A stretch of DNA of 64,000 nt from Tetragonia tetragonoides (GCA_038025085.1 CM076149.1:29673001-29737000), one strand, 5' to 3'; positions 37,179 through 49,042 are shown, counted from the first letter of the stretch. Numbers and translations: made by a program. Notes: generated from the sequence alone by a model not told the origin.

Positions 37179-37752
37179 TTGCAACATGCTCGATGGATGA
37201 CATGTTTAGAAGGTTTAAATAGTTATCCTCTCTAGATTGTAGGTTGTTGCTGCTGTATGAGGCCTACCTGCTCTGGACCCTTCCTGGATGGTGACAGAAA
37301 AGGTAGGTGATAGTATGCACAACTGTAGGCTTGCTTGTTTGCCTTTTCTAGTTTTTGTTGTCCTTGATAATAAACTAGTTGTGCTTATTGCCTATTTTGG
37401 TGAAATAAAATCTATCTTAATTTGCCAAAAAAAGGAAGCTAGAATCATTCACATAATTCTTCTTTTTGTTCTTCTGCTACTTTCTCATGGTATATTTTCC
37501 GTGGATCAACCAAGCCATTACCGACACCATAACAGTCATCATTAGCTAACAAGAAAACAGTTAGCAGATAAATAGAGTAAAATAAGGAAGCTAGAATCAG
37601 GTTTCTGCAAGTCAACAAGGATGCATAATCTTTTTTACAGCAAAAGAGTAAAATAAAATGGATCCAGCTAGGGGACCAGAATACACAATTCTTCCATAAT
37701 GTTCTCAGACACAGAAGGCAGATGAATAGAGTTTTATCATTAGAGAATCAAG

Positions 37753-38442
37753 ATGGGGAAAAAAATGTACTCTCAGGATCTGATCCAATCTGAACTGATC
37801 AGATTCTACAAAGGCATGCTAGGGACAACTGAAACTAGCAGATGTAAAGCCAATCAGGCAGTTTTTGATGAAGGGAAGAAGCTCAATTTACAGCAACAAA
37901 TCATGCTAGTTACTCCAGTTACTAAGGATGACATCAAAAATGCTTTTTTTAATATTGATATCACAAAAATCCCTGAGCCTGATGGATTTGGCAGCGGGTT
38001 TCACAGAGATGCATGGCCAATTGTTGGTGAAGAGGTACTAAATACAAGAATGGGTATGCCTAGACATTCCTTTTGCTGTTGGCTTGCTCATAAGGGCAGA
38101 TTGCTGACTAAGGATAGAATGTGCATTATGGGGTTCTTGAAAGGGAATGACAAATGCTACTTATGTGATGATAAAGCTGAAAATCATAGGCACCTGTTTT
38201 TTGAATGTAAAGTTTCTCAGGAACTTGTTGAAGGTGTTAAAACCTGGCTTGAGTGGAGAACAAATGCAGGGAGTATTCAGTCAGTTTTGAACTGGATAGC
38301 TAGAAGGCTCAAAGGCAAGTTGCAGAAAAAAATTGCAAGTGCGACACTCACAGCAATGGTGTACACTATATGGAGAGAGAGAAACAATGTTTGTTTTAAT
38401 AACAAGCACACGTCAGTAGAAGGAATGTTGAAAACCTTGTAG
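37753..38442 (+). pseudogene. Internally deleted LINE ORF2: RT start joined to zinc-binding domain
   Basis: An uninterrupted frame of 229 codons starts with the region that precedes the LINE reverse transcriptase core (VTKDDIKNAFFNID, then a DGFGSGFHRDAWPIVG block). It then passes directly into a zf-RVT-like part (RHSFCCWLAHKGRLLTKDRM, CYLCDDKAENHRHLFFEC). The entire RT catalytic core, including the FADD motif, is missing, yet the frame is kept. In full LINEs this join would span several hundred codons. Function is not expected, and it may simply be a chance in-frame deletion. Confidence 0.75.
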
Positions 38443-38943
38443 CTACAGGTTAGAACTAGAATCAGCAGTCTTGACACTAGAAGGATGACTCAATATGACA
38501 GAGCACTGCTTGTCAAATTGATGTAATTTTCTTTTCTGTCCTTTTGGATCTTTCTGTTGTAATAGTTGTTTTAGTAGTTTTCTGTTTTCTTTGGTATAAA
38601 AGTTTGATGAGAGGATACAAGGAGTCAGGGGTTTTGTGTTGAGGTGCCTTGCTCTTGTAGAACCTTATAGGTTGTAATATGCTATTTTGTAATGAAAAGT
38701 TCGTGACTTATTACCAAAAAAAAAAAAAAAAAACAGCTAGCATATGACCAACTTCTAATTGTTCAAATTGTTAATCCAAACCTGCTTATAGGGTGACTTT
38801 GTGGTCTGTTTTTCTGATATGTATTTGAGTGAAAATGGCACATATCATGATCACTATAAAGGTGTAATCGGAGTAGCATGCATACCAAAAACAGGTTTTC
38901 CAAATTAAAAGAATAAACAGCAATCAAAGTGCGAAATATATTG

Positions 38944-41900
38944 TCAAAATTGCCAAAAATTTGTTGTTTTACTACAAAGGAAGGGATTTTTTTTATTACT
39001 CCAAGCTAAAAATGAAACTTGCAAAAAAAAAAAAAAAACATCCATCTTCATTTTCACTTCCTCTTTCTTTTTCCCCTTTGTAGGTTGTTCAACCCATAAG
39101 CCTTCTGTATGATCATTCCGCACAAGAAAAGTATCCAGATTGTTTTCTTCCTCTAATATTGGCCTCACTTCAGGTAATCCCATAGAGAAAGGTGGGGTCT
39201 CATGAATATCAATCTCCATATCATAACCATCCGACACCATCTGTTTCTTCCCTTGAAGGACTATGGACCAATTTTTATTACTTGGGTCGGTGACATAAAA
39301 AACTTGTTTTGCTTGGAATGCTAGTATGAACGGTTCGCCCTTAGAACCTTCCCTATTTAGATCTACCAACGTGAAGCCCAAGTCATCAATTCGTATCCCG
39401 TTATTATCAACCCACTTACATCGAAACAAAGGCACCCTGAATTTAATAAAGTCAATCTCCCATATGTCTTGAATGACCCCATAATATGATGACTTCGCAT
39501 ATAAGGCATTTACATCTTTAGAGCTAGCTACATGCAGTGCCTCCGCCTCTAAAGTCACACCACTATTCTGCGTGGTGCTATTATCATCTTGTCTCTTGGT
39601 ATAATATGAGTACCCATTAATGTCATATGCAGAATAAGATATGACATTAGGGTTAGGCAAGTAGGCCAACCATCTTATAGGTTCACAAACATCATGCCCA
39701 TCACGCCCCTTCCTCGCGACCGTATCAATGAACCAGTTAATGAAACTTCGACTATGCTCATTAAGTACCTCCTTATCAGTCCATCTACGATTTTTCTCCC
39801 TAATTTCAGCCATATGTGCTGCTACATAGGGCTGGACTACCTCGAAATTGCGCAAGATGTAAAGATGAGCCTTTTTTAAATCATTACCCGATGGGCTAAC
39901 CACTTTGAACCCTCGTGTTCCCTTGCCTTCCATCCTTCCCTCGTGATGAGACTGAGGAAGTCCAATAGGTTGTGAGTTAGTCAAGTATGAATCACAAAAC
40001 TCAATAGCCTCCTCTGCTATGTAGCCTTCCACAATGCTAGCATCAAGCCGATATCGATTCTTCACGTACCCTTTAAATACTTTCATACACTACTCAAAAG
40101 GATACATCCATCGCAAATAAACGGCCCCACAAAGCCTTATCTCTCTCACCAAATGAACAACTAAATGCACCATGATGTCAAAAAAAGAAGGAGGAAAGTA
40201 CATCTCAAGTTGACACAAGGTGACAACCACTTCCTTCTCCAAGTCATCAAGTCTCTTAGAATCAAGAACTTTGCTACATATCGCACTGAAAAAGAAGCAA
40301 AGTCTAGTGATAGCATGTTCGACATGCTTAGGTAAGATAGACCGAATAGCCACCGGTAACAATTGTTGCATTAGAACATGACAATCATGGGACTTCAACC
40401 CTAGCAACTTCAAATCTTTCATTGAAACAAGGCTACTGATGTTTGAAGAATACCCTAAAGGTACCTTAACACCACTAAGAATCTCACACAAGCTTATTTT
40501 CTCCTTTCTTGATAAGGTATAACAAGCAGGAGGCAAATATGTGCGTTCACCGCGCTTCTCTGGTGCTAACTTCGGCCTTATGTTCATATCAACCAAGTCT
40601 AACCTAGCATTGTGTCCATCCTTTGTCTTACCGGGTATGTTCAAAAGGGTTCCAAGCAAACTATCAAGAATATTTTTCTCGATATGCATCACATCAAGAC
40701 AATGTCTCACATCTAAGGTTTCCCAATTTGGAAGTTCAAAGAATATCGACATTTTTTTCCAACAACTGTTATTGGGGTCACGAGTATAGGTTTTCCGAAT
40801 TCCAAATTGATGTCCTTCACACGTTCATACACATCTTTCCCACTCAATTCCGCTGGAGCTTTTCCGTACTCTTGTTTCCCATTGAATGCCTTTTTCAGTC
40901 GGCGATAAGGGTGAGCCTCGGGGAGAAATCTTCGATGACCAAGATACACTGTCTTTCTTCCATGCACAAGTTGATACGAGTATGTATCCTCCTCACATAT
41001 AGGGTAAGATTTGTGTCCTTTATTAGTATGACCGGACAAATTCCCGTAAGCTGGGAAGTCATTGATTGTGCAAAATATCATTGCACGCAATATAAAAGTT
41101 TCTTGACGATATGCGTCAAACATTGACTCACCTTCATTCCACTACTTCTTGAGATCATCAATCAAGGGCGCCAAGTACACATCTATATTGTTCCCTGGTT
41201 GTTTAGGTCCCGATATCATTAATGATAACATTATGTACTTGCACTTCATGCATAACCAGGGAGGGAGGTTGTAAATCACCATTAAAATAGGCCAAGAGCT
41301 ATGCTGGCTACTCAAACTTCCATACGGTTTCATTCCATCGGTGCACAGACCAAGCCTTAGGTTTCTTGCTTCTCCACCAAACACAGGATACGCCGAATCA
41401 ATCTTTTTCCATTGATCAGCATCAGACGGATGTCGAATCATCTTGTCATTTGGAGGAATAAAGCAATCTGCATGCCATGTTAACTTTTTAGCATCTTCAA
41501 CATTTGCAAACATGCGTTTAAACCTTGGTATTATGGGAAGATACCATAAGACCTTGGCCGGAGCCCCTTTACTTTGCCCATCAACAGGGTCATCGACATC
41601 ACCACTAGTATGCTTCTTCTTGTACCGAGAAACATTACATTTAGGACAAACATATGCGTTTTCATACTCATTTCTGTAGTGTATACAATCGTTGGGGCAA
41701 GCATGTATGTTTCTATACTCCACACCCATGGGACACAATATCCTTTTGGCCTCATAAGTGCGATCCGGAAGTTCATTATCTTTCGGAAGCATATCTTTCA
41801 ACAACTTCAGTGAGGCCGTAAAACAAACATCGGTCAACCCATGTGCTGCTTTTAATTTGTACAATTTCAACACAGCGGACAAACGTGTATAGTTTGTACT

Positions 41901-42305
41901 ACATCCAGGATAGAGAAATTTTTTACTATCTTCTAATAAGGAAGCAAGGAGTTCATCATTATCAGCAAATTCATCAACGACATCTCGGACCATATCATCT
42001 AATCGATCATTGATACATCTGTTATCTCCAGACCCTCCATTATCACCAAGATTTAAAGGCTTGCTACTTTCACCGTGCCATCTCCACTTCTTATATCCTT
42101 GATCAAATCCTCTATGATGCAAATGGTCTCTTATCACATCAGCATCCTCGTGTACTACAAGATTTTTACAATCTCTACAAGGACAAAACATGAATCTTGT
42201 ATTCTTAAGCTTGGCATCATGGTCTGCAAATTCAATAAACTTTTCCACTTCTTCATTAAATTCATCAATTCTTCGATCACCATATATTATCGATTTTCGA
42301 TCCAT
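38944..42305 (-). pseudogene. TNP2-type CACTA transposase, broken
   Basis: The TNP2 protein cuts and joins CACTA ends. The start is the ATG at 42305 (MDRKSIIYGDRRIDEF). An N-terminal transposase-associated domain has the CPCRDC cysteine motif. The middle Transposase_21-type region runs through 41142 and 41123-40713 (FPAYGNLSG, PICEEDTYS, GHRRFLP). It continues in another frame at 40752-40090 (LDVMHIEKNILDSLLGTLLN, DUF4218-like). The C-terminal part at 40086-38944 has a DUF4216-like segment (FRCKWVDNNGIRIDDLGFTLVD). Breaks are an in-frame TAG at 41144-41142, a frameshift at the seven-A run near 40753-40759, and a TAG at 40092-40090. Only three lesions over about 3.3 kb suggest recent decay. 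Confidence 0.9.
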
Positions 42306-42639
42306 GCTTAATTATCCACAATAAATATTAACAAAGAGTTAAAAACCTCATAAATATGTAGATATTTCATGAATCAACTTCTCAATAATCTTTCTTAGTT
42401 CCCCTAAAAAAAAAATTCTTTCTTAGTTCTTATCAAACACAAAAATCTTTCTTGGTTCTTATCAAAAAAATATATTATTTCTTAGTATTCTACCATATAG
42501 CTAAATCGATAAAGTAGCATGTCAATTATTATTTTATATTAATAGTTATGTGCATTCAAGTACTTCCATGAACTAAACCAACAAAGGGCCACAAAACATT
42601 TATGCATACGACATTAATCCATTAACCAATTACAACATA

Positions 42640-44520
42640 TAATACCAACCAAAACCACAACAAAAATTAAGCCATACCACACTGGTGATCAAATCCAGTG
42701 CTGGCCATGATAGATCCCATCCTCCAAACTCTAATCAAGAGAAATAGAAGGAGAAGAGAATATACCTTGTGACACAAAGAAGCTGCTAGACGAATCGGGA
42801 TATTCAAGTCCAAGAGCCACCAATCTGCACAAAGCACATAAAGAAAAAATATTTATATATACAGCCGGTTTAAGCAGTGGCGGATGCAGGATTTGAAAAC
42901 TGGGTGTGCACAATTATAAAAGACAATGACACAAATTGGGTGTTCTATATATGATAAAAATACTACTCAACCTGTCTTTATATTGGAGGCGAGGCGACTT
43001 AAAATATCATCAGTTTTTATTTTAAAAATTTATTATTTTTTTCGTTTAGCTAATATAGTTTTCAATTAATTAACATCAATCAAGGTTTAACTATTTCTGA
43101 CTCAAATTATAATCAAGGAATAAGAATAACCTGATGGATTTTGCTTTTCACAACTCACATGGTACGAGAAGGGGAGAGATGCTGGATTACTGATGGTCAA
43201 TAACTCAATACTCTATAGTCATTAGTCTAGTTTTGTACTCTAGTACTGTTTTTTTCTTTCCTTTTCAGCTTCCCTATTCTAGAGTGAGGCTTATTTTAGT
43301 TTACTTTAATAATTAGTCAATGCAATCAATCAATGTCTTTTGGTGGAACCAGCTAGAGCACCTACGAGGATGAGAGAGGCGTCAGGCGCCATAGCCCATA
43401 CACCAACAGGAATTTCAATTTTTTTTTCCTAACCACTAATAAACTCAAGCTACAGACCTCTTTTCTTTTGGGAAAATGTGTGTATGCAGGTGCCTAGGCA
43501 CTGTCCATCATAGATCCGCCCCTGGGTTTAAGTTAAAAAGATATGCAACCGGTTTAAGTTAAAAAAAAATATATTGCAGATTATTCAAAAATAAAGTACT
43601 TGGAAAAGAGGACCAAGTCATTTGTTTAGACATTGAAACACTTAGAAACAAGTAAACAAAAACGCCACTTAAACTACACACGCAACTGAATAAAACTTGT
43701 GATCTTCAGTTTCGAAGAGGGTATATGGTATTTTTAGTGTTGGAGATTGAAACTAAAAAAGTATGCTGCTACCTGCGCAATACATGGGGATACGGTTTCT
43801 GACTCGGGCTTTGTTTTGACAAGGGTGATGAAAAACAGTTGACAGGAAATGGGACCAAGGGACATGCAGTTATGTGTATTATTTTGCTGCCACTCGACGT
43901 TTTTCAGTGTTCAAATTACTAGAAAGCCTTGATTGCTCCTGTTTGGTGCTCTAATTTGCAATGAGATGAAAAATTTGAGAATTACATGTTTGTGTAAACA
44001 TAATCTGTTTGTATCAATTGTGCAGGTCTGTCAAATTGAAGAACAAAACGTTCCATGAGCTTAGCATGTCCAACATCACATAAAACACAAGAAGATTGGT
44101 GATCAAAACAATTATGCATACAACATTAAGCCACAAACCAATTACAAAATATACTACCAACCAAAAGCCATATCCAGTGCCAGTCATCATTGATCCCATC
44201 CTCCAAATTCTAATCTAGAGGAATAGAAGGGGAAGAGTATACCTTGCGATACACAGAACTTGCTAAACGAATCGGGATATTCAACTATGAAAGCCACCAA
44301 TCTGCACGAAGCATATAAAGTTTAAAAAAAAAAAACACGGTAGGTTTAAGTTAAAAAAAAATACACCAACAGGTTTAAGTTAAAAGAATATACAACAGAT
44401 TTTTCAAAAAGAAACAGCACTTGGAAAAGAGGAGCAAGTCATTCCTTTAGGCAATGAAACACTTAGAAACAAGTAAACAACCCTTAGTCTCCTTTGAAAT
44501 TTCAGGATAGAATCAAATTG
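42640..44520. repeat. Internal direct duplication of about 450 bp, copies about 1.5 kb apart
   Basis: Sequence at about 42660-42866 and continuing at 43525-43660 matches 44155-44490. Shared blocks include GATCCCATCCTCCAAA, CGAATCGGGATATTCAA and ACACTTAGAAACAAGTAAAC. The first copy is split by the hAT-like insertion at 42875-43524, so that insertion came after the duplication or was absent from the copied template. Confidence 0.75.
42875..43524. mobile_element. Non-autonomous hAT-like element, 8-bp TSD
   Basis: The left end, CAGTGGCGGATGCAGGA, and right end, TCATAGATCCGCCCCTG, are imperfect inverted repeats. They are flanked by a perfect 8-bp duplication, GGTTTAAG (42867-42874 and 43525-43532). 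An 8-bp TSD with CAG...CTG ends is typical of hAT elements. The unit is 650 bp and no transposase is encoded. Confidence 0.92.
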
Positions 44521-44578
44521 CCATGAGCAAAAACGTCACTTAAATTATACAAAACTAGTCATAACTGAATGACATTGT

Positions 44579-44776
44579 TTTTTTTTTTTTCGGAAAGTAA
44601 ATATTTTATACTTCCAAAAGGGTGTGGCGTTACAGCACATAACATAGCCAAATAGGCTAGTTCTTACAACTCATACAACTCCTAGGTACCTCCAACAAGG
44701 ACGGCTCAAATAACACAAGGCTACTGTATCAAAAGAACAAGAGAAAACACTGATGCATCACGCAAATTACACAAAA
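44579..44776 (-). mobile_element. Short retroposon (LINE or SINE 3' end)
   Basis: A T run at about 44578-44591 is followed by about 185 bp. The unit is flanked by direct repeats AACTGAATGACATTGTT (ending near 44580) and AACTGAGTGACATTGTT (44777-44793), with one mismatch. Poly(A) on the minus strand and a 17-bp TSD indicate target-primed reverse transcription of a truncated element. Confidence 0.8.
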
Positions 44777-44793
44777 AACTGAGTGACATTGTT

Positions 44794-45900
44794 ACTACCT
44801 CATGTGTACTGAACTGTTTAACAAGGCAAAGTACATGTTAAACATGTAAGAAACAGGTCTGAATACGAAAGCAAAAAACCAGTACACAACATAACTAAAA
44901 TCTTTATTTAGCTCAGTGCTAATTCTTCTTTTAGATAAGAGAATTCTAATTCTAAGAGAAGACACATCGATTTTTGTTTCCTGCAAATCTAATAACCTTC
45001 ACAATTTCTTTTTATCCTTTTTATTTTTCTGTCAAAAAAACCATTCTTTTTATGTAAAAATTGAGTATAGATTATTTTCCAATGTAAGACAAATAGTGAG
45101 TGACCAAATACACTAAGAGAACATATGAAGAACTTCCTAACTATATGCACACAGAAACCAACCAAGTTGTAGCTCGTACTCGTAGGTCATAACGTGACTT
45201 CCTACAGGAGCCCTGCGTCTCTCAGCAACAGCAACAGCTGAGCCTTAGACCCAGCTGGAAGAGGCACCCAAACTAGCTGAACTAGCCAACTAAACCTCCA
45301 TAAATTTAAAATTACATAAAGGTATCACAGTAGAAAAAAGAAATCACTAAGGATCTACTTAGTGTCACTTATTTACTAATTTATTCATGACTAGAAGCAA
45401 AACTGATCATATACCCACCAAAATTTTACGAACTACCAACATTAACCAGTTTGTCAAGAGTCGTTGCTTTTAATATTTTGTTTGCTACTGTTATATACAG
45501 CATGCTTTCTCCTTTCATTATAGAACTATACAACGGAGTCTACATACAGTAAACAAAATCAAATCACTAAACAAAGAGTCATAGTGCTTTATTCAATTAG
45601 GATTTCACCACTAAACAAAGAAATTTAACACTTTTTTACCCACAACATTTGATTAAACAATTGCTTGGCCTAATTAAACAAACATTAGGCTAAATAAAGG
45701 GATTAATTTAATATAACTGTCAAATAAAGAGTGCAATTTTGATTAGAAGTTCATTAAAAAATTACTAACCCTAATCCCCTGAAACCCTATTCCCAAAATT
45801 GGGTCACTTTCGATAAAGCACAACACATATATGGGGAAAAAAAACGACCAATGAACAAATTAATAGAAAGATTCAGTTCAGGAGAAAATTTACCTTGCTC
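44794..45900. other. Non-coding interior of the CACTA element
   Basis: AT-rich, with no supported gene. It lies upstream, in minus orientation, of the TNP2 gene and may hold its promoter; no specific site was recognised. Confidence 0.4.
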
Positions 45901-46083
45901 CAATAGCCCAGAATTTGAACTCACTGATCGTCTCAAGTTCACCCTTCAATTGCCCAGAACTTCAACTCAATATTCGCCCAGAATTTTGACTCCAATTGCC
46001 CAGAATTACACCTTCAATCGCCAAGAATTTCACCTCAAAACCGCCTAGAATTTTTTGAATTTCGACTCCAATTGCCCAGAACA
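45901..46083. repeat. Short degenerate repeat around GCCCAGAAYTTC
   Basis: The motif GCCCAGAA or a close variant recurs about seven times in 180 bp (near 45907, 45952, 45977, 46006, 46021 and 46073, for example), often followed by TTTCRACTC. It lies just inside the right subterminal region of the CACTA element. Confidence 0.7.
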
Positions 46084-46254
46084 AATTGTGAGAGAACGCT
46101 TATAATTGCAGAGAGCAGAAAACCTAGTTGGGTTTTGTTTCACAAAAAAAACCTTCTTCGCACAGGTTTTGGAAAAGAAGAAGGAGAAGGAGACGGTGTC
46201 GCGGGACCGGGCTTAGAAGAAGAAGCTACGCGAGATTTTTGGAGTCTTTTATAT

Positions 46255-46492
46255 TTTGGATGTTTTCGCGGTTACACAATAAACTTATTACGAGAGTGCC
46301 ACAATAAACTACTACGGTTTCTTAGTATCCGTAGTAGTTTGTATAAACTACGACGGTTTTTAAATGAACCGTAGTAGTTTATGTCGTTTTCCAATTAAGT
46401 ATTTACGAGAGTGCCACCGCGTATCATACTACTATGATTTTAGCACAACCGTGGTAGTAAAGGCGTCGTAGCTTTCGGTTTCTGTACTAGTG
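46255..46492. repeat. Right subterminal repeats of the CACTA element
   Basis: Variants of ACTACGACGGTT and AACCGTAGTAGTTT occur repeatedly in both orientations up to the terminal CTGTACTAGTG, mirroring the left end. Confidence 0.85.
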
Positions 46493-47173
46493 TATGAAGA
46501 AGAACCTGCCATAGAAAGCTATGAAATAGTGGATGACAGAAATCAAATACAAGAAAGTCTGGCTCGTATAATCAAGGAGATACAGGAGATGAGAGAGAAG
46601 GTCGACATTCTAGAAGAGCGCACCTCCAAACGCAGGAACACGGTCATCTTGACCAAAGAAGAAACTTGATGGCGCCAAGACCTCCTGTATCACAAGATGT
46701 CCAAGTATGGGTATGTTCGCCCAAGGACCCCTACATCAAAGCTTATGCCGAGAGACGGAAATCCCTTTCTAAACTGGACCTACTGCGCGGCTGAGGGACA
46801 CCACATCAACCAATGCAGGCGTTTTAAAGGGCTAGTCGCGCGTTTCATTGATCAAGAGACAATGTGGCCACCATATACTTGGACGGTCAACTGGTGTCGT
46901 CATAGTCATGAAAAGTATACCCCTCTCTTTGCACCAATGGAAGCAGTTATGAATGCGCTAGTGTGAAGAGGTGACATTCAGCCTTACATCCCTTTGGAAG
47001 AGGCAATATCAGAGCCGGGGGAAAATCGACCCTATTGTAAGTATCATCGGCTGTTCGGACACCATACAGATGACTGCCTACGTCTGAAAGACAACATCCA
47101 AGGTGTCATCGACAGAGGGGAAGTTCCGCCATCACTAAGGGAGGGCAACATAGATGAAGAAGCCTGGAACTGA
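46493..47173 (+). pseudogene. Element C gag-like continuation with two more knuckle-like motifs
   Basis: After the CACTA element the frame continues as an acidic, coiled-coil-like stretch (IIKEIQEMREKVDILEE) to a stop near 46667. The frame at 46697-46966 has YCAAEGHHINQC. A third frame near 47030-47130 has YCKYHRLFGHHTDDC followed by LRLKDNIQGVIDRGEVPP. With the copy at 30916 this makes three knuckle-like modules in one element, where the gag of element B shows one. Frames are broken, so this is a remnant; whether the modules arose by duplication is inference. Confidence 0.65.
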
Positions 47174-47572
47174 TTGGTTACTTGCAAGAGCTAGAGGAGT
47201 CGAGTCTGAGTCTCCAAGTCCAGTCGAGAGTTAGGGTCTTAGCTAAATCTTTAGGTTGAGTCTTAAATAGGGGGTGTCCCCCTTTTGTTTTCCTTCTAAG
47301 TCTAGTTTCTTTTTGACGGGTATTAGAGACCCTCTTCTCTAAAGTCATGTGTGCTTATCTATTTTTGCAAATCAATAAAAATCCCTCTTGCTCATTTCTC
47401 TCTTTGTTTAATTATTGACAAATACAATGAATACAAAGTTGCACAAATCATTAACTAATCAGTTTGAGTAATGTAAGTAAACTTCGCAAAGCAAGAATAC
47501 AGATTTTCACTTTTACAGGAATTTGAGTAGCTGAACTCCCTCAACGATGCCACTCCCCCAGAAAAGGAAGTG
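47174..47572 (+). other. Junction region of element C; protease-RT-RNase H absent
   Basis: No coding signal between the gag-like part and the integrase. An AATAAAA motif (47379) lies in T-rich sequence, and GGGGGTGTCCCCC near 47270 is a short palindrome. In element B the corresponding interval holds more than 4 kb of pol. Confidence 0.6.
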
Positions 47573-48878
47573 AACCAGCTTTTTGCAACAACCTCGACAC
47601 AGCAATGACTTTGGCTCCGATCGAAGAAGATCCTTGGTACCAAGACGTCTTCAACTACATCACCAAAGGAGTGTACCCTCAAGATGCACCACTAAGAGCT
47701 CAACGGGCCATCCGTCTCTTAGCGGCACAATACATAGAATACAAGGGGGTTCTGTACAAGAAATCCCACAACGGGGTAAACCTCAGATGTGTGAACGCCG
47801 AAGAAGCTACAGAGATCATGGATGAGGTACACAATGGGGTATGTGGACCACACATGAATGGTCGAATGCTCTCCAAGAAGGTTCTACGACTGGGATATTA
47901 CTGGACTACTATGGAAAAGGATTGTTACGACTACGTTAAGAAGTGTAAGAAGTGTTAGATATATGCCAAACTACAGCATATGCCACCCTCAATGCTCCAC
48001 AACTTCATCTCTCCTTGGCCATTTTCTGCATGGGGAATAGAGATAATTGGAAAGATCACCCCGAAGGGCTCGGGAGGACATGAATACATCCTAGTAGCCA
48101 TAGACTATTTTACCAAGTGGGTTGAAGCCCAATCCTATGCCATCCTTACCTCCAAACAAGTGTCCAAGTTCATAAGGAACAACATCATTTGCCGATATGG
48201 TGTTCCACATGAAATCATAAGTGACCATGGATCCCACTTCAAAGCCGAAACAGCCACCCTTCTCAAAAGCTACAAAATCCAGCACCACAAATCATCCCCT
48301 TACCGTCCCCAAACCAATGGCGCAGTAGAGGCCGCCAACAAAAACCTCAAGACTATCATTGAAAAGATGATAGAGAACTACAAAGATTGGCCCATCAAAC
48401 TCTCATTTGCCCTTTGGGGGTATAGGACATCCATAAGATCCTCTACGGGAGCAACACCTTACTCCCTAGTCTGTGGAATGGAAGTAGTTTTACCCTAGAA
48501 GTCCAACTACCATCCATGCGCACAGCCTTAGAAGGAGACATTCCTGAAACCCAATGGTTGCAAGCCCGCTATCAAGAGCTCATGTTCACAGATGAAAGAC
48601 GCCTACGGGCCCTGGACCATTCCCACATGTATCAACAACGCATGGCAAGAGCGTTCAACAAAAAGGTTCGACCTCAAAATTTAAAGGAAGGAGACTTAGT
48701 TTGGAAAGAATTACCAGCCCCAGTAACCGACCCCAGAGGCAAGTTTCGACCAAATTGGTCTGGACCATTCATCATCAAAGACATCCTATCAGGAGACGCC
48801 GTCAGACTCATGGATATCGATGGCATCGAGTTCAGCCATCTTACCAACATGGATCAATTAAAGAAGCGTTACGTCTAA
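47573..48878 (+). pseudogene. Element C integrase remnant
   Basis: Integrase inserts the cDNA into the genome. The zinc-binding part lies at about 47820-47955 (HNGVCGPHMNG ... CKKC, an H2C2 pattern). The catalytic core at 47980-48498 shows the first Asp in VAIDYFTKWVE, the second in IISDHGSHF, and the Glu in GAVEAANKN. The C-terminal part at 48516-48878 has DPRGKFRPNWSGPF and ends QLKKRYV. Breaks are an in-frame TAG at 47956-47958 and a stop with frame change near 48496-48516. It is parallel to the integrase of element B at 59341-60530. Confidence 0.88.
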
Positions 48879-48964
48879 AAAAAAAAAAACTTTAAAAAAG
48901 AAAATTTCGAAAACTTATCAAAAAAAAAAAAATCGAAAACTTATCAAAAAAAAAAAAGAAAAAG
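48877..48964. repeat. A-rich tract after the element C integrase
   Basis: Runs of 10-12 A are separated by CTT and ATCGAAAACTTATC. The last phrase occurs twice. Confidence 0.85.
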
Positions 48965-48980
48965 ACGAACACTATTTGAA

Positions 48981-49042
48981 CGAACTACGCTGGCCTGATT
49001 GCACACTGGATACGTAGGTAACCCTTTCAAAGGGGCCCGGCC
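48981..49042 (+). promoter_or_regulatory. Conserved post-pol block with small hairpin (element C)
   Basis: GAACTACGCTGGCCTGATT, then GGATACGTAGG, then a potential stem CCCT/AGGG (49022-49025 with 49031-49034) followed by GCCCGGCC. The same order appears after the integrase of element B (60627-60694) with a different stem sequence. The role is unknown; it is a cis element by inference. Confidence 0.6.

Larger units (their letters stand above)
36780..38733 (+). mobile_element. LINE-derived fragment inside the CACTA element, poly(A) end
   Basis: Plus-strand LINE similarity appears as a zinc-binding (zf-RVT) remnant near 36830-36990 and as an in-frame RT/zf-RVT open frame at 37753-38442. A run of 18 A at 38716-38733 ends the unit. 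Target duplications were not identified. Sequence between the two parts is rearranged and contains a 41-bp tandem repeat. Confidence 0.65.
31143..46492 (-). mobile_element. 15.35-kb CACTA (En/Spm) element with two transposase genes
   Basis: The left end is CACTAGTACAAAAA and the right end is the inverted TTTCTGTACTAGTG. A 3-bp duplication, TAT, flanks it (31140-31142 and 46493-46495). Subterminal arrays of ACTACGACGGTT-type motifs lie at both ends. Minus-strand genes encode a TNP2-type transposase (42305-38944) and a second protein with plant-transposase and Ulp1-type protease domains (36609-31786). Both have stops, so the copy is probably inactive now, although its ends are intact. Further insertions include a LINE fragment, a hAT-like element and a short retroposon. 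Confidence 0.93.

Noticed and set aside
40541..41813. Plus-strand open frames opposite TNP2
   Set aside because: Domain matches (transposase) are on the minus strand; these are complementary shadows.
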